Source of the DNA: Phycisphaerae bacterium
Lineage (GTDB): Bacteria > Planctomycetota > Phycisphaerae > UBA1845
DNA: 64,000 nucleotides
Direction of reading: 5' to 3'
NCBI GenBank assembly: GCA_028289375.1
Contig: JANQQK010000062.1
Coordinates: 1-64,000 of the forward strand
Part shown: in pieces, positions 35,051 through 42,967 of the stretch
Layout of the letters: each line of letters opens with the position of its first letter
Position numbering within the stretch: position 1 is the stretch's first letter
Notes under the pieces: generated by a model
What the model was told of the DNA's origin: nothing
The model's input: only the letters and a program-made list of their open reading frames with translations
The model's database searches: none
Made by a program: the position numbers and the translations under genes

Positions 35051-35689
35051 ATGGCGTGGAACACGATTGATCGCAACGAGCCGGTGGTGGATGCTGATGC
35101 GTCGCCGGTGTTGAGCGAGGCGGTCTGCGAGAAGATCAAGACGTTTTTTCCGAAGTATCCGACGAAGCGCGCGGTGCTGCTCCCCGCTTTGCACATCATT
35201 CAGCATGAACAGGGTCATGTCAGTTGGCAGGCGATGATCGAGGTGGCGGAGCTTCTGGAAATCAAGCCATCCGACGTGTTCGATACGATTTCGTTCTATA
35301 CGCACTTCTGGACCAAACCGCAGGGTGAGAAGGTCGTGACGGTCTGCCGGAGCATTTCGTGTGAGCTGCTCGGTGGTCGGGAGGTGCTGGCTGCGTGTAA
35401 GGAGCATTTGGGGATTGGTGAGCATCAGACGACGCCGGATGGCAAATACAGTCTGGCCGTCGAGGAGTGTCTGGCTGGTTGCGACCACGCGCCGTGCCTG
35501 ATCATCAATGAGCGGATGCACAAGCGGGTCAAGCCTGAGCAGGTGCCGGCATTGTTGGCGGACGCGGGCAATGCGGATCACGGTTTGCCGCGGAGTGATC
35601 TGTTTGATCCACCGGTGGCGACGAACGGTTCGGATGAGGATGTGATCGACGCGACGTCGGACGTGGCTGAGATGAAGGACTCGAATTAA
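35051..35689 (+). CDS. nuoE: NADH-quinone oxidoreductase subunit E (24 kDa, 2Fe-2S N1a)
   Basis: A 212-residue thioredoxin-like 2Fe-2S protein with ligands in TVCRSISCELLGG and EECLAGCDHAPC. It works with NuoF at the NADH-oxidising end. The acidic C-terminal extension of about 45 residues after the cluster domain is longer than usual. The ATG at 35051 is preferred over a GTG three bases earlier because GGAGGG lies just upstream. Confidence 0.95.
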   Translation: MAWNTIDRNEPVVDADASPVLSEAVCEKIKTFFPKYPTKRAVLLPALHIIQHEQGHVSWQAMIEVAELLEIKPSDVFDTISFYTHFWTKPQGEKVVTVCRSISCELLGGREVLAACKEHLGIGEHQTTPDGKYSLAVEECLAGCDHAPCLIINERMHKRVKPEQVPALLADAGNADHGLPRSDLFDPPVATNGSDEDVIDATSDVAEMKDSN

Positions 35690-35727
35690 GGCGCGGGTCG
35701 AAGCCAGCGCAGCGGCGGGTGGAATGA

Positions 35728-36960
35728 TTGAACGAATCCATCGACAACGCTATCGAAACGCCCGCAGCACACGGCGAGCGTCAACGCCGCTGGGTCGGGC
35801 TGTTGGTGGTTTACCTGCTGTTCGGAACGTTTTTCGGGGGGGCACCCTTTCCATCCTGGCCATCGATGCGTGGCGATTTGCTGACGCCGGCGGAGCAGGT
35901 GCAGGTTCGCGAGGCGTCACGTTGGCGGGAGGGGCATCTGTCGCTCCCTGCGCGGGACTTCGACACAGCCGAGGTGGACGGGGTTGCGTACAGTCACTTT
36001 CCGCCATTGATGACAATTCTGTCGGTGGTCGTTCTGCAGTTTTCACCGGGCGGGGTGCCGCACTGGTTGTTGACGCTGTTGTTTGTCTGGACCGTGCCGG
36101 GGTTGGCGTATCGTCTGTTTCTGGGGCGGTCGGGGGGTGTCTGTGCGGCGATCGTGCTGACGTTCGCGTACGTGTTCGGGACGAGTGCGTACAGCGTCAT
36201 GGATCGGACGACGTCGTCGGCGGGCATGTATCAGTTGAACCACGCCATTTCGCAGGTCGGTTTGCTGCTGATGCTCGATGGGTATTACCGCGGGAACAGG
36301 GCGGTGCAGTCGGGGATCGGGCTGGTCATCGCGGGATTGTCGCGGCTGACGACGGCTGCCTATGCGTTGCCGTTGTTCGTGTCGTCGTGGGGCATGAAGA
36401 AACGGCAGCGGTTGTGCACGATTGCGTGCGTCGTGGTGTTGTTCGGAACGTGGGCGACGTTGAACACGATGAAATTCGGGAGTCCGCTGGAGACGGGCTA
36501 TGGGTTGATTTACGAGGGTCGGACGGATCGCGTCGCGATGACGGCGAAAGAGGGCGTGTTTCATCCGAAGTGGATCGACGACAATCTGTACTGGATGAAT
36601 TGGGGGCCTCCGACGTTCGAGGAGAAGCATGGGGAGACGCGGTGGGTTCCGAACGTGAATTCGACGGGCATCTGGTGGACGACGCCGCTGCTGCTTTTGT
36701 TGTTTCGGGATGCGAAACGGATCTGGCAGGACCGTCGGAATCGGTGGATGCTGGCGTCGGTCGGGGTGATCTACATGGCGTTGATGCTCTACCATACGAT
36801 GGGGTACGCGCAGCGTGGATACAACCGGTTTTCGCTCGATTTTCTGGTGGTGTTGCTGGCGATGATCGCGCCGTTTGCGTTTGCGACGCGTGCGCGGTGG
36901 ATCGTGGGCACATTGCTGGCGATTTGGGGTGTTGTGTACTTTCGGATCATCCTGTTTTAG
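35728..36960 (+). CDS. Multi-spanning membrane protein of GT-C glycosyltransferase type, inside the nuo operon
   Basis: A 410-residue protein with about nine membrane helices. After the first helix (about 23-38) comes a large outside loop with acidic residues (DLLTPAEQ, FDTAEVDG, HFPPLM), the layout of PMT/ArnT-like GT-C enzymes that use lipid-linked sugars. I cannot name the family or substrate. The start is a TTG at 35728 after GGTGG; the next ATG in frame would remove the first helix. It separates nuoE from nuoF on the same strand, so it is probably co-transcribed with them. Confidence 0.75.
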   Translation: MNESIDNAIETPAAHGERQRRWVGLLVVYLLFGTFFGGAPFPSWPSMRGDLLTPAEQVQVREASRWREGHLSLPARDFDTAEVDGVAYSHFPPLMTILSVVVLQFSPGGVPHWLLTLLFVWTVPGLAYRLFLGRSGGVCAAIVLTFAYVFGTSAYSVMDRTTSSAGMYQLNHAISQVGLLLMLDGYYRGNRAVQSGIGLVIAGLSRLTTAAYALPLFVSSWGMKKRQRLCTIACVVVLFGTWATLNTMKFGSPLETGYGLIYEGRTDRVAMTAKEGVFHPKWIDDNLYWMNWGPPTFEEKHGETRWVPNVNSTGIWWTTPLLLLLFRDAKRIWQDRRNRWMLASVGVIYMALMLYHTMGYAQRGYNRFSLDFLVVLLAMIAPFAFATRARWIVGTLLAIWGVVYFRIILF

Positions 36961-37003
36961 GGGATGATGCCGCAGCGATGATTTGCAAGCGAAGGGATGG
37001 CTG

Positions 37004-38311
37004 ATGGGTTCGTACGAGCCTGTGTTGCTGAAGAATCTGGGCGTTGAGGGCAGCCGAACGCTCGAGGTATACCGCCAATCGGGTGGATACGCGGGGGCGG
37101 AGGCGGCGCTGAAGATGTCGTCCGACGAGGTCGTGGAGGAGGTCAAAAAGGCCAACCTCCGCGGGCGTGGGGGTGCGGGTTTCCCAGCCGGTGTGAAGTG
37201 GACGTTCTTGCCGAAAGATCGCGAGCGGACGATTCTGTGCGTGAACGCGGATGAATCGGAGCCGCCGACCTTTGCGAACCGCTTCTTGATGGAAAATGAC
37301 CCGCACATGCTGATCGAGGGGATCATCATTGCGGGGTTTGCGACGAAATCGCAGGTGGCGTACGTCTACCTGCGGGTCGAGTTTCATGAGCAGTTCCACA
37401 TTCTGCAAAGGGCGGTTGATGAAGCCTACGAAGCCGGCCTCTTGGGCGAGAATATTCTCGACAGTGGTTATGGCCTCGACGTTTATCTGCATCGCGGGGC
37501 GGGGGCGTATGTCTGCGGTGAAGAGACGGGATTGATCGAATCGCTGGAGGGCAAGCGGGGTTGGCCTCGGATCAAGCCGCCATTTCCAGCCGTCGAGGGG
37601 GCGTTCGGTTTGCCGACGGTGGTGAACAACGTGGAGACGCTGGCCAACTTGCCGCACATCATTTCGCGCGGGCCGGACTGGTTCAAATCGATCGGGACCG
37701 AGTCGAGTGCAGGTCCGAAGCTGTTCTGCGTGAGCGGACCGGTGAAGAGGCCTGGCTGTTACGAAGGGCCGATGACGATCACGTGCGAGGAGTTGATTTA
37801 CGGGGACGATTACGGCCAAGGCATGGTTGGCAATGCCGATGTCAAGGCGGTGTTTCCGGGCGGGCTGAGCATGGGTGTTCTGACCGGTGACGAAATGCAC
37901 ATGAAGATGGACTTCGACGATCCGCGGAATTTCGGATTGTTGGGGTTGGGGACGGCCGCTGCGGTTGTGGTGAATGTTGAGACGGACCTTCGTGATGTGC
38001 TGATGAACGTGGCACGGTTTTACTCGCACGAGTCGTGCGGGCAGTGCACGCAATGTCGCGAGGGGACGAGTTGGATGTACAAGATGGCTTCGCGGATCGC
38101 GATGGGTGCGGGACGCGTGGAGGATCTGGATTTGCTGGAAGAGGTTGCCAGCAAGATGGGTATGATGCCGGGATACAGCATCTGCGGTCTGCCGGATGGG
38201 GCCGCTTTTCCGGTGCGCGGGCTGGTGCAGAAGTTCCGGTCGGAGTTTGAATCGTACGTGAGCCAGCAGCGCGCGGGACGGGCTGAGGCTGTGTTGCGGG
38301 TGTTGAATTAG
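37004..38311 (+). CDS. nuoF: NADH-quinone oxidoreductase subunit F (NADH, FMN, cluster N3)
   Basis: A 435-residue subunit. NADH/FMN binding is shown by RGRGGAGFPAGVKW and GAGAYVCGEETGLIESLEG; the 4Fe-4S ligands are in ESCGQCTQCREG plus a later cysteine in SICGLPDG. It is the electron entry point of complex I. AAGGGA lies six bases before the ATG at 37004; an upstream TTG at 36983 is possible but less likely. Confidence 0.97.
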   Translation: MGSYEPVLLKNLGVEGSRTLEVYRQSGGYAGAEAALKMSSDEVVEEVKKANLRGRGGAGFPAGVKWTFLPKDRERTILCVNADESEPPTFANRFLMENDPHMLIEGIIIAGFATKSQVAYVYLRVEFHEQFHILQRAVDEAYEAGLLGENILDSGYGLDVYLHRGAGAYVCGEETGLIESLEGKRGWPRIKPPFPAVEGAFGLPTVVNNVETLANLPHIISRGPDWFKSIGTESSAGPKLFCVSGPVKRPGCYEGPMTITCEELIYGDDYGQGMVGNADVKAVFPGGLSMGVLTGDEMHMKMDFDDPRNFGLLGLGTAAAVVVNVETDLRDVLMNVARFYSHESCGQCTQCREGTSWMYKMASRIAMGAGRVEDLDLLEEVASKMGMMPGYSICGLPDGAAFPVRGLVQKFRSEFESYVSQQRAGRAEAVLRVLN

Positions 38312-38360
38312 AGGAAATCGCAGGCGACCTGTCTGAACAGGCGGGATTGTTGACAAATAC

Positions 38361-38378
38361 GGCAGGTCACGACCTGCC
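38361..38378. repeat. 18-bp inverted repeat between nuoF and nuoG
   Basis: GGCAGGTC-AC-GACCTGCC: two 8-base arms with a 2-base centre, 11 bases before the nuoG start. A smaller inverted repeat CCTGTCTGAACAGG lies about 25 bases upstream. It resembles REP-like palindromes spread through some planctomycete genomes, or it could influence nuoG translation. It lacks a T-run, so it is not a terminator. Confidence 0.5.
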
Positions 38379-38388
38379 CTACCAGAAC

Positions 38389-40011
38389 ATGGCGAAGATC
38401 ACGATAGACAATCGCGAGATAGAGTGTCGGGACGGTGTTCCGGTGCTTCAGGCTGCGTTGGAAGCAGGCTGGGATGTGCCGCACTATTGCTACCACCCGG
38501 GGTTGAGCGTGGTGGCGTCGTGTCGTTTGTGCCTGATGGAGATGCAGTTGCCGCATCCGAAGACGGGCGAGATGGGCTGGGCGCCGAAGTTGTTTCCCTC
38601 CTGTCAGACCCCGGTGAAGGATGGCATGGTGGTGCGTTTCGACTCGCCGCCGGTGGAGCAGAATCAGAAGGCGTGCATGGAGTATTTTCTGCTAAACCAT
38701 CCGCTTGATTGTCCTGTCTGCGATCAGGCGGGTGAATGCTATCTGCAGGACTACAGCTACAAATTCGGCGAAGCCACGTCGCGGATGCACGATCAGAAGC
38801 AGGTTAACCCGAAGAAAGACATCGGGCCCAAGACGCTGCTGTATTCGGATCGCTGCGTGATGTGCAGCCGGTGCGTACGGTTTGCCGATGAGGTCGCCGG
38901 CACTGGTGAGCTTTGCATTGTCAATCGCGGTGGCCGGGCGGAGATCGATGTGTTCCCGGGGATTCCGCTGGACAACCCGATGCAGGGCAACGTCGTGGAC
39001 ATCTGTCCGGTTGGGGCGTTGCTGGACAAGGAATTCCTGTTTGATCAGCGTGTGTGGTTCCTCAAGAGCGGGGATTCGATCTGTGCCGGGTGCAGCACCG
39101 GGTGTGCGATTCGGGTGGATCAGAACGACGACAAGGTGCATCGCCTCAAGCCGCGTTTCAACCCGGGCGTGAATGACTGGTGGATGTGCGACGAGGGGCG
39201 TTTCGGTTGGAAGTACATCCACGATCCGAAGCGCGTGACGCATCCGAAACTGCGTCGCGGCGCGGAAACGGAGACGCCGGCGTGGGAATCGGTCGATGAG
39301 ATTGTGACCTATCGATTCGAGCAGCAGGCAGCCAAGCATGGTGGGGAGAAGTTGGCGGTGCTGCTGTCGCCGATGATGGCGTGTGAAGAGGCGTGGCTGC
39401 TGGCGAAGTTCTTTCGCGCGGTGGCGCCCGAGGCCACGATTGCGACCGGGTTCGTGCCGACCGTCGAGGAGGATCAGTTCTTCCCGGTGGGCAGCGATGC
39501 CGAGAACGCGAAATTTGTGATTCGCCGTGAGAAGTGTCCGAATCGCCGCGGGATTGAATTGGTTGTGGAGCATTTTGGCGGCAACACGTGCGATTTTGAG
39601 ACGTTTGTGACACGCGCCGGCGAGGGGACGTTTGAAGCGGTCTGGGCGGTCGGTGGATATCCTGATGCGTGGGTGCCGAAACCGCTGGCTACCGCGATGG
39701 CGAAGATCGAGCTGCTGGTCGTGCAGGACATTTTCGAGAACGAACTGACGGCTGAGGCGGAATTGCTGCTGCCTGCATGTGCGTGGGTTGAACGTGATGG
39801 CAGTTTCGTGAATCATGCCGGTTTGATTCAGCCATTCGAGCGGGCGATCGGCGTGCCCGAGGGGGCGAAGCGTGATGGGCAGTATCTGTTCGCAGCCGCC
39901 GGTTTCGAAGGACTCTATTCGGGCGAGCGCGTTCGCGAGTTGATGGCTGAGGAGATGGACGCGTTTCGTGAGATTGCCGAGGCGCCGAAGAAGCCGGCGC
40001 ATCAGCATTGA
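38389..40011 (+). CDS. nuoG: NADH-quinone oxidoreductase subunit G
   Basis: A 540-residue subunit with every N-terminal Fe-S site: 2Fe-2S ligands in HYCYHPGLSVVASCRLC and SCQTPV, the His-Cys3 site HPLDCPVCDQAGEC, RCVMCSRCVRF with DICPVGAL, and an N7-type site CAGCSTGC plus WWMCDEGR. The molybdopterin-like C-terminal part is much shorter than in E. coli NuoG (about 900 residues), as in several other bacteria. The start at 38389 (MAKITIDN) is the natural domain start, though no good ribosome site precedes it. Confidence 0.95.
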   Translation: MAKITIDNREIECRDGVPVLQAALEAGWDVPHYCYHPGLSVVASCRLCLMEMQLPHPKTGEMGWAPKLFPSCQTPVKDGMVVRFDSPPVEQNQKACMEYFLLNHPLDCPVCDQAGECYLQDYSYKFGEATSRMHDQKQVNPKKDIGPKTLLYSDRCVMCSRCVRFADEVAGTGELCIVNRGGRAEIDVFPGIPLDNPMQGNVVDICPVGALLDKEFLFDQRVWFLKSGDSICAGCSTGCAIRVDQNDDKVHRLKPRFNPGVNDWWMCDEGRFGWKYIHDPKRVTHPKLRRGAETETPAWESVDEIVTYRFEQQAAKHGGEKLAVLLSPMMACEEAWLLAKFFRAVAPEATIATGFVPTVEEDQFFPVGSDAENAKFVIRREKCPNRRGIELVVEHFGGNTCDFETFVTRAGEGTFEAVWAVGGYPDAWVPKPLATAMAKIELLVVQDIFENELTAEAELLLPACAWVERDGSFVNHAGLIQPFERAIGVPEGAKRDGQYLFAAAGFEGLYSGERVRELMAEEMDAFREIAEAPKKPAHQH

Positions 40012-40023
40012 TGGGCGACGATT

Positions 40024-41232
40024 GTGGACTGGGTGATTGAACAACTGAGCAACCAGCTTGTGTTCAGCGTTGTGCTGGCGTTGGCCGTGTTCGGCGCGAT
40101 CATGACAGCCGTTGCGTATTGCATTTACTTCGAGCGGAAGATTTCGGCGTGGATGCAGGATCGCGTGGGTCCCAACCGCGTGGGACCTTTGGGCCTGCTT
40201 CAACCGCTGGCCGACGGTGCGAAGTTCCTGTTGAAAGAGGACATCATTCCGGCGTTTGTGGACAAGCCGTTGTTCATCATCGCGCCGGCGATTGCGTTGA
40301 TTCTCGGTTTGATGGGGTTTGCGATTCTGCCGTGGGGCGGAATGGTGGATCTGAACGGGGACGGCGTGGTTGACGTGATGTGCCAGGTGGCCGACCCCGG
40401 TGTGGGGTTGTTGTACCTGCTGGGGATTGGCGGTTTGGCGGTTTACGCTGTTGTGGTCGGCGGCTGGGCGAACAACAACAAGTATGCGTTTCTGGCTGCG
40501 ATGCGGTCGACGGCGCAGATGCTCAGCTACGAAATTCCGATGGCGATGGTGATCCTGATCGTCGTCATGACGACCGGGCAACTCGGACTCAACGACATCG
40601 TGACGTCGCAGACCGGCGCGGGGAATTTGTGGCACGTCTGCCATCATCCGGTTGCGTTCTTCATCATGCTGGTGACGCTCTTCGCCGAGACAAACCGCAC
40701 GCCGTTCGACCTGGCCGAGGCGGAGCAGGAGCTGGTTGGCGGGTATCACACTGAGTACAGCGCGCTCAAGTTCGGGCTGTTCTTCCTCGGTGAATACGCC
40801 CACATGATCACGGGCAGTGGATTCGTCATCGTGTTGTTCCTTGGTGGGTGGCATCTGCCTTGGGTGCCGTTCCTCCAGCCGGAGGCGACGAGCATCTGGG
40901 CGATGCTGTCGAAGATGGCGGTGATGGGTTTGAAAATTTCGGCGTTCCTGTTCCTGTTCATGTGGGTTCGCTGGACGCTGCCGCGGTTTCGGTTTGATCA
41001 GTTGATGCGGCTGAGCTGGAAGGGCTTCTTGCCGATGTGTCTGGCGCTGTTCGCGTACGTGGCTGTGCTGCTGTACCTTGGCAAGCAGACGAGTCTGCTG
41101 TGGACGCTCGGCGGGAATGTCGTGCTCATCGTCGTCGCGTTGGTCGTGGCGGGTATGGGCCGGGTGCCGATCACCGGGCGTCAGGCGAATCTGTCATCGT
41201 TGCCGTGGGAGGGCGCCGCGCGGATGCGGTGA
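40024..41232 (+). CDS. nuoH: NADH-quinone oxidoreductase subunit H, with a calcium-loop-like insertion
   Basis: A 402-residue membrane subunit at the quinone entry. It shows YFERKISAWMQDRVGPNRVG, LLQPLADGAKFLLKEDIIP, the line EIPMAMVIL and FAETNRTPFDLAEAEQELVG. Between helices 2 and 3, on the periplasmic side in known structures, residues 109-120 read DLNGDGVVDVMC, a DxNxDGxxD loop not present in ordinary NuoH. The start is GTG at 40024, 12 bases after the nuoG stop. Confidence 0.96.
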   Translation: MDWVIEQLSNQLVFSVVLALAVFGAIMTAVAYCIYFERKISAWMQDRVGPNRVGPLGLLQPLADGAKFLLKEDIIPAFVDKPLFIIAPAIALILGLMGFAILPWGGMVDLNGDGVVDVMCQVADPGVGLLYLLGIGGLAVYAVVVGGWANNNKYAFLAAMRSTAQMLSYEIPMAMVILIVVMTTGQLGLNDIVTSQTGAGNLWHVCHHPVAFFIMLVTLFAETNRTPFDLAEAEQELVGGYHTEYSALKFGLFFLGEYAHMITGSGFVIVLFLGGWHLPWVPFLQPEATSIWAMLSKMAVMGLKISAFLFLFMWVRWTLPRFRFDQLMRLSWKGFLPMCLALFAYVAVLLYLGKQTSLLWTLGGNVVLIVVALVVAGMGRVPITGRQANLSSLPWEGAARMR

Positions 41233-41244
41233 TGCTTGAAAGTT

Positions 41245-41823
41245 ATGATCGACGACAAAGACATCATCAACGTGGATCAGCCTGAGTTGTCTGCCACCGA
41301 GCGGTTGTATCTGCCGCAGATCGTCGGGGGCATGAAGACGACGCTGCGTCACATGTTCAAAAAGAAGATCACGCTGCAGTATCCGGAGAAGAAAAGGGAG
41401 CTGCGTGTTGAAAACTATCGCGGCGTGCATCGGCTCAACCGCGATGAGAAGGGTCGCGTGGCGTGCGTGGCCTGCTTCATGTGTCAGACGGCCTGTCCGG
41501 CGCACTGCATTCATATTGTTGGTGCGGAGTCGCCATGGGAGGATCGGGAGAAGTACCCGATTCAGTTCGACATCGATGAACTCCGCTGCATCTATTGCGG
41601 CATGTGCGAGGAAGCGTGTCCGGTCGATGCGGTCGAGTTGACGCCGGAGTATGACCTGGTCGGCCGGTCGCGCGAGGAGATGATCCTCGACAAGGAAGAG
41701 CTGTTGAAGGTGTTCGACCGCACCAAGGACATGAAGCCACGGAAGAATCCGAAGATCACCGGGTACGCCGGTACGGGATCGCCGGACGAGCACACCAGCA
41801 CGACGCATGGAGGTGCGCATTGA
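41245..41823 (+). CDS. nuoI: NADH-quinone oxidoreductase subunit I (two 4Fe-4S clusters)
   Basis: A 192-residue ferredoxin-like subunit with two full cluster sites: CVACFMCQTACP and CIYCGMCEEACP (N6a and N6b). It carries electrons towards NuoB. The ATG at 41245 is used; a TTG at 41236 would add three residues and cannot be excluded. The C-terminal 30 residues are polar and variable. The stop overlaps the nuoJ start. Confidence 0.96.
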   Translation: MIDDKDIINVDQPELSATERLYLPQIVGGMKTTLRHMFKKKITLQYPEKKRELRVENYRGVHRLNRDEKGRVACVACFMCQTACPAHCIHIVGAESPWEDREKYPIQFDIDELRCIYCGMCEEACPVDAVELTPEYDLVGRSREEMILDKEELLKVFDRTKDMKPRKNPKITGYAGTGSPDEHTSTTHGGAH

Positions 41824-42593
41824 CCGAGATGTGGGTCATCCTGATCTACGGTACGTTTGTGCTTGGCGGATTGGCGCTCTATTTCCTGCTGCCGACAACG
41901 GGCCGTTCGACGAAGATGGCCGGTGCGATCTTCGGATTGGCGGCGCTGGCGGGTGCGATGGTGCTGTGCAGCAGCCGGTTTCTGTCTGCCAGCGGCGCGA
42001 ATGCGTTCTTTTACCTGTCGGCATCGGTGGCGATCGGGTCGGCAGTGTTGATGGTGGTCAGTGAGAAGCCGGTCTACAGCGCGTTGTACTTCGTGCTGGT
42101 GATCCTGGCTGTCACGCCATTGCTGTTGCTGCAACACGCCGAATTTCTCGCCATTGCGTTGGTGATCATTTATGCCGGTGCGATTCTGGTGACGTACGTT
42201 TTTGTGATCATGTTGTCACAGCAGAGCGGGCCTTCGATTTACGATCGGCGGGCGCGGTCACCGCTTGTGGCGGTGTTGGCGGGGTTTACGTCGATGGCGT
42301 TGGTGGCGGGTCAGATGGCCGTGCTGCCGCAGGAATGGGCGATTCAGGGGACGCTCGTGTCCTCCGAGGCTGCTGCCGATGCGGCCGAGATGGCTGGTGT
42401 CGGCAGCAACATTGAGATGGTTGGCCGGGCGATGGTGAGTCGTTATGTTGTCGCCCTCGAGATCGCCGGCGTGTTGCTGCTGGTGGCGATGATTGGCGCG
42501 ATTGTGGTCTCGCGGAAGAAGGTGCCGGCAGAAGGTCCGGGGCTTGGAGGTCTGCCGTTGGGCAAGGCTGGTCGCGAGGTGCCGCCGTTCTAG
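41820..42593 (+). CDS. nuoJ: NADH-quinone oxidoreductase subunit J
   Basis: A 257-residue membrane subunit with five helices. The line PVYSALYFVLVILAVTPLLL followed by FLAIALVIIYAGAILVTYVF is the conserved pi-bulge helix region. The TTG start at 41820 overlaps the nuoI stop as TTGA and has GGAGGT five bases upstream; the first ATG would be at 41829, too far from that site. The loop between helices 4 and 5 is longer than in E. coli. Confidence 0.95.
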   Translation: MTEMWVILIYGTFVLGGLALYFLLPTTGRSTKMAGAIFGLAALAGAMVLCSSRFLSASGANAFFYLSASVAIGSAVLMVVSEKPVYSALYFVLVILAVTPLLLLQHAEFLAIALVIIYAGAILVTYVFVIMLSQQSGPSIYDRRARSPLVAVLAGFTSMALVAGQMAVLPQEWAIQGTLVSSEAAADAAEMAGVGSNIEMVGRAMVSRYVVALEIAGVLLLVAMIGAIVVSRKKVPAEGPGLGGLPLGKAGREVPPF

Positions 42594-42658
42594 TGAGTTT
42601 GATCGGGTCGTTGTCGGCCCGTTCGTTTTGAGAACCCTGACAGGCGCGGGTTGGGTTT

Positions 42659-42961
42659 GTGAACGACATTGCTCCGTACATTTTTCTGGGCGCGTTGCTC
42701 TTCGCGATCGGCATGGTCGGGTTCATGACGCGCCGCAACCTGATCGTGATCTTCCTGTCGACCGAGTTGATGTTCCAGGGCGTGGTGGTGAACCTCGTCG
42801 CGATGGGGCGTCTGCATGGTCAGGTGGACGGGCAGATCTTCGCGCTGTTCTTGCTGGTCATTGCCGCTGTTGAAGCGGGTCTGGCGTTGGGGCTTGTCGT
42901 GTTGCTGTATCGCCGCAAGGGGACGCTCGACGCGGAGAGCTGGTCCACCATGTGGGGCTGA
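42659..42961 (+). CDS. nuoK: NADH-quinone oxidoreductase subunit K
   Basis: A 100-residue, three-helix membrane subunit of typical length. It shows GMVGFMTRRNLIVIFLSTEL, with the conserved glutamate of the proton path, and the second glutamate in VIAAVEAGLALGLVVLLYR. The start is GTG at 42659 with only a weak ribosome site. A 65-base gap separates it from nuoJ. Confidence 0.95.
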   Translation: MNDIAPYIFLGALLFAIGMVGFMTRRNLIVIFLSTELMFQGVVVNLVAMGRLHGQVDGQIFALFLLVIAAVEAGLALGLVVLLYRRKGTLDAESWSTMWG

Positions 42962-42967
42962 TCGTTG

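Noticed and set aside
38389..40011. NuoG considered truncated because it is much shorter than the E. coli protein
   Set aside because: All Fe-S cluster sites are present and the stop is followed directly by nuoH; short NuoG forms are known in other bacteria.
38692..40854. A 720-codon minus-strand frame opposite nuoG and nuoH
   Set aside because: Antisense shadow; both plus-strand genes have full sets of family motifs.
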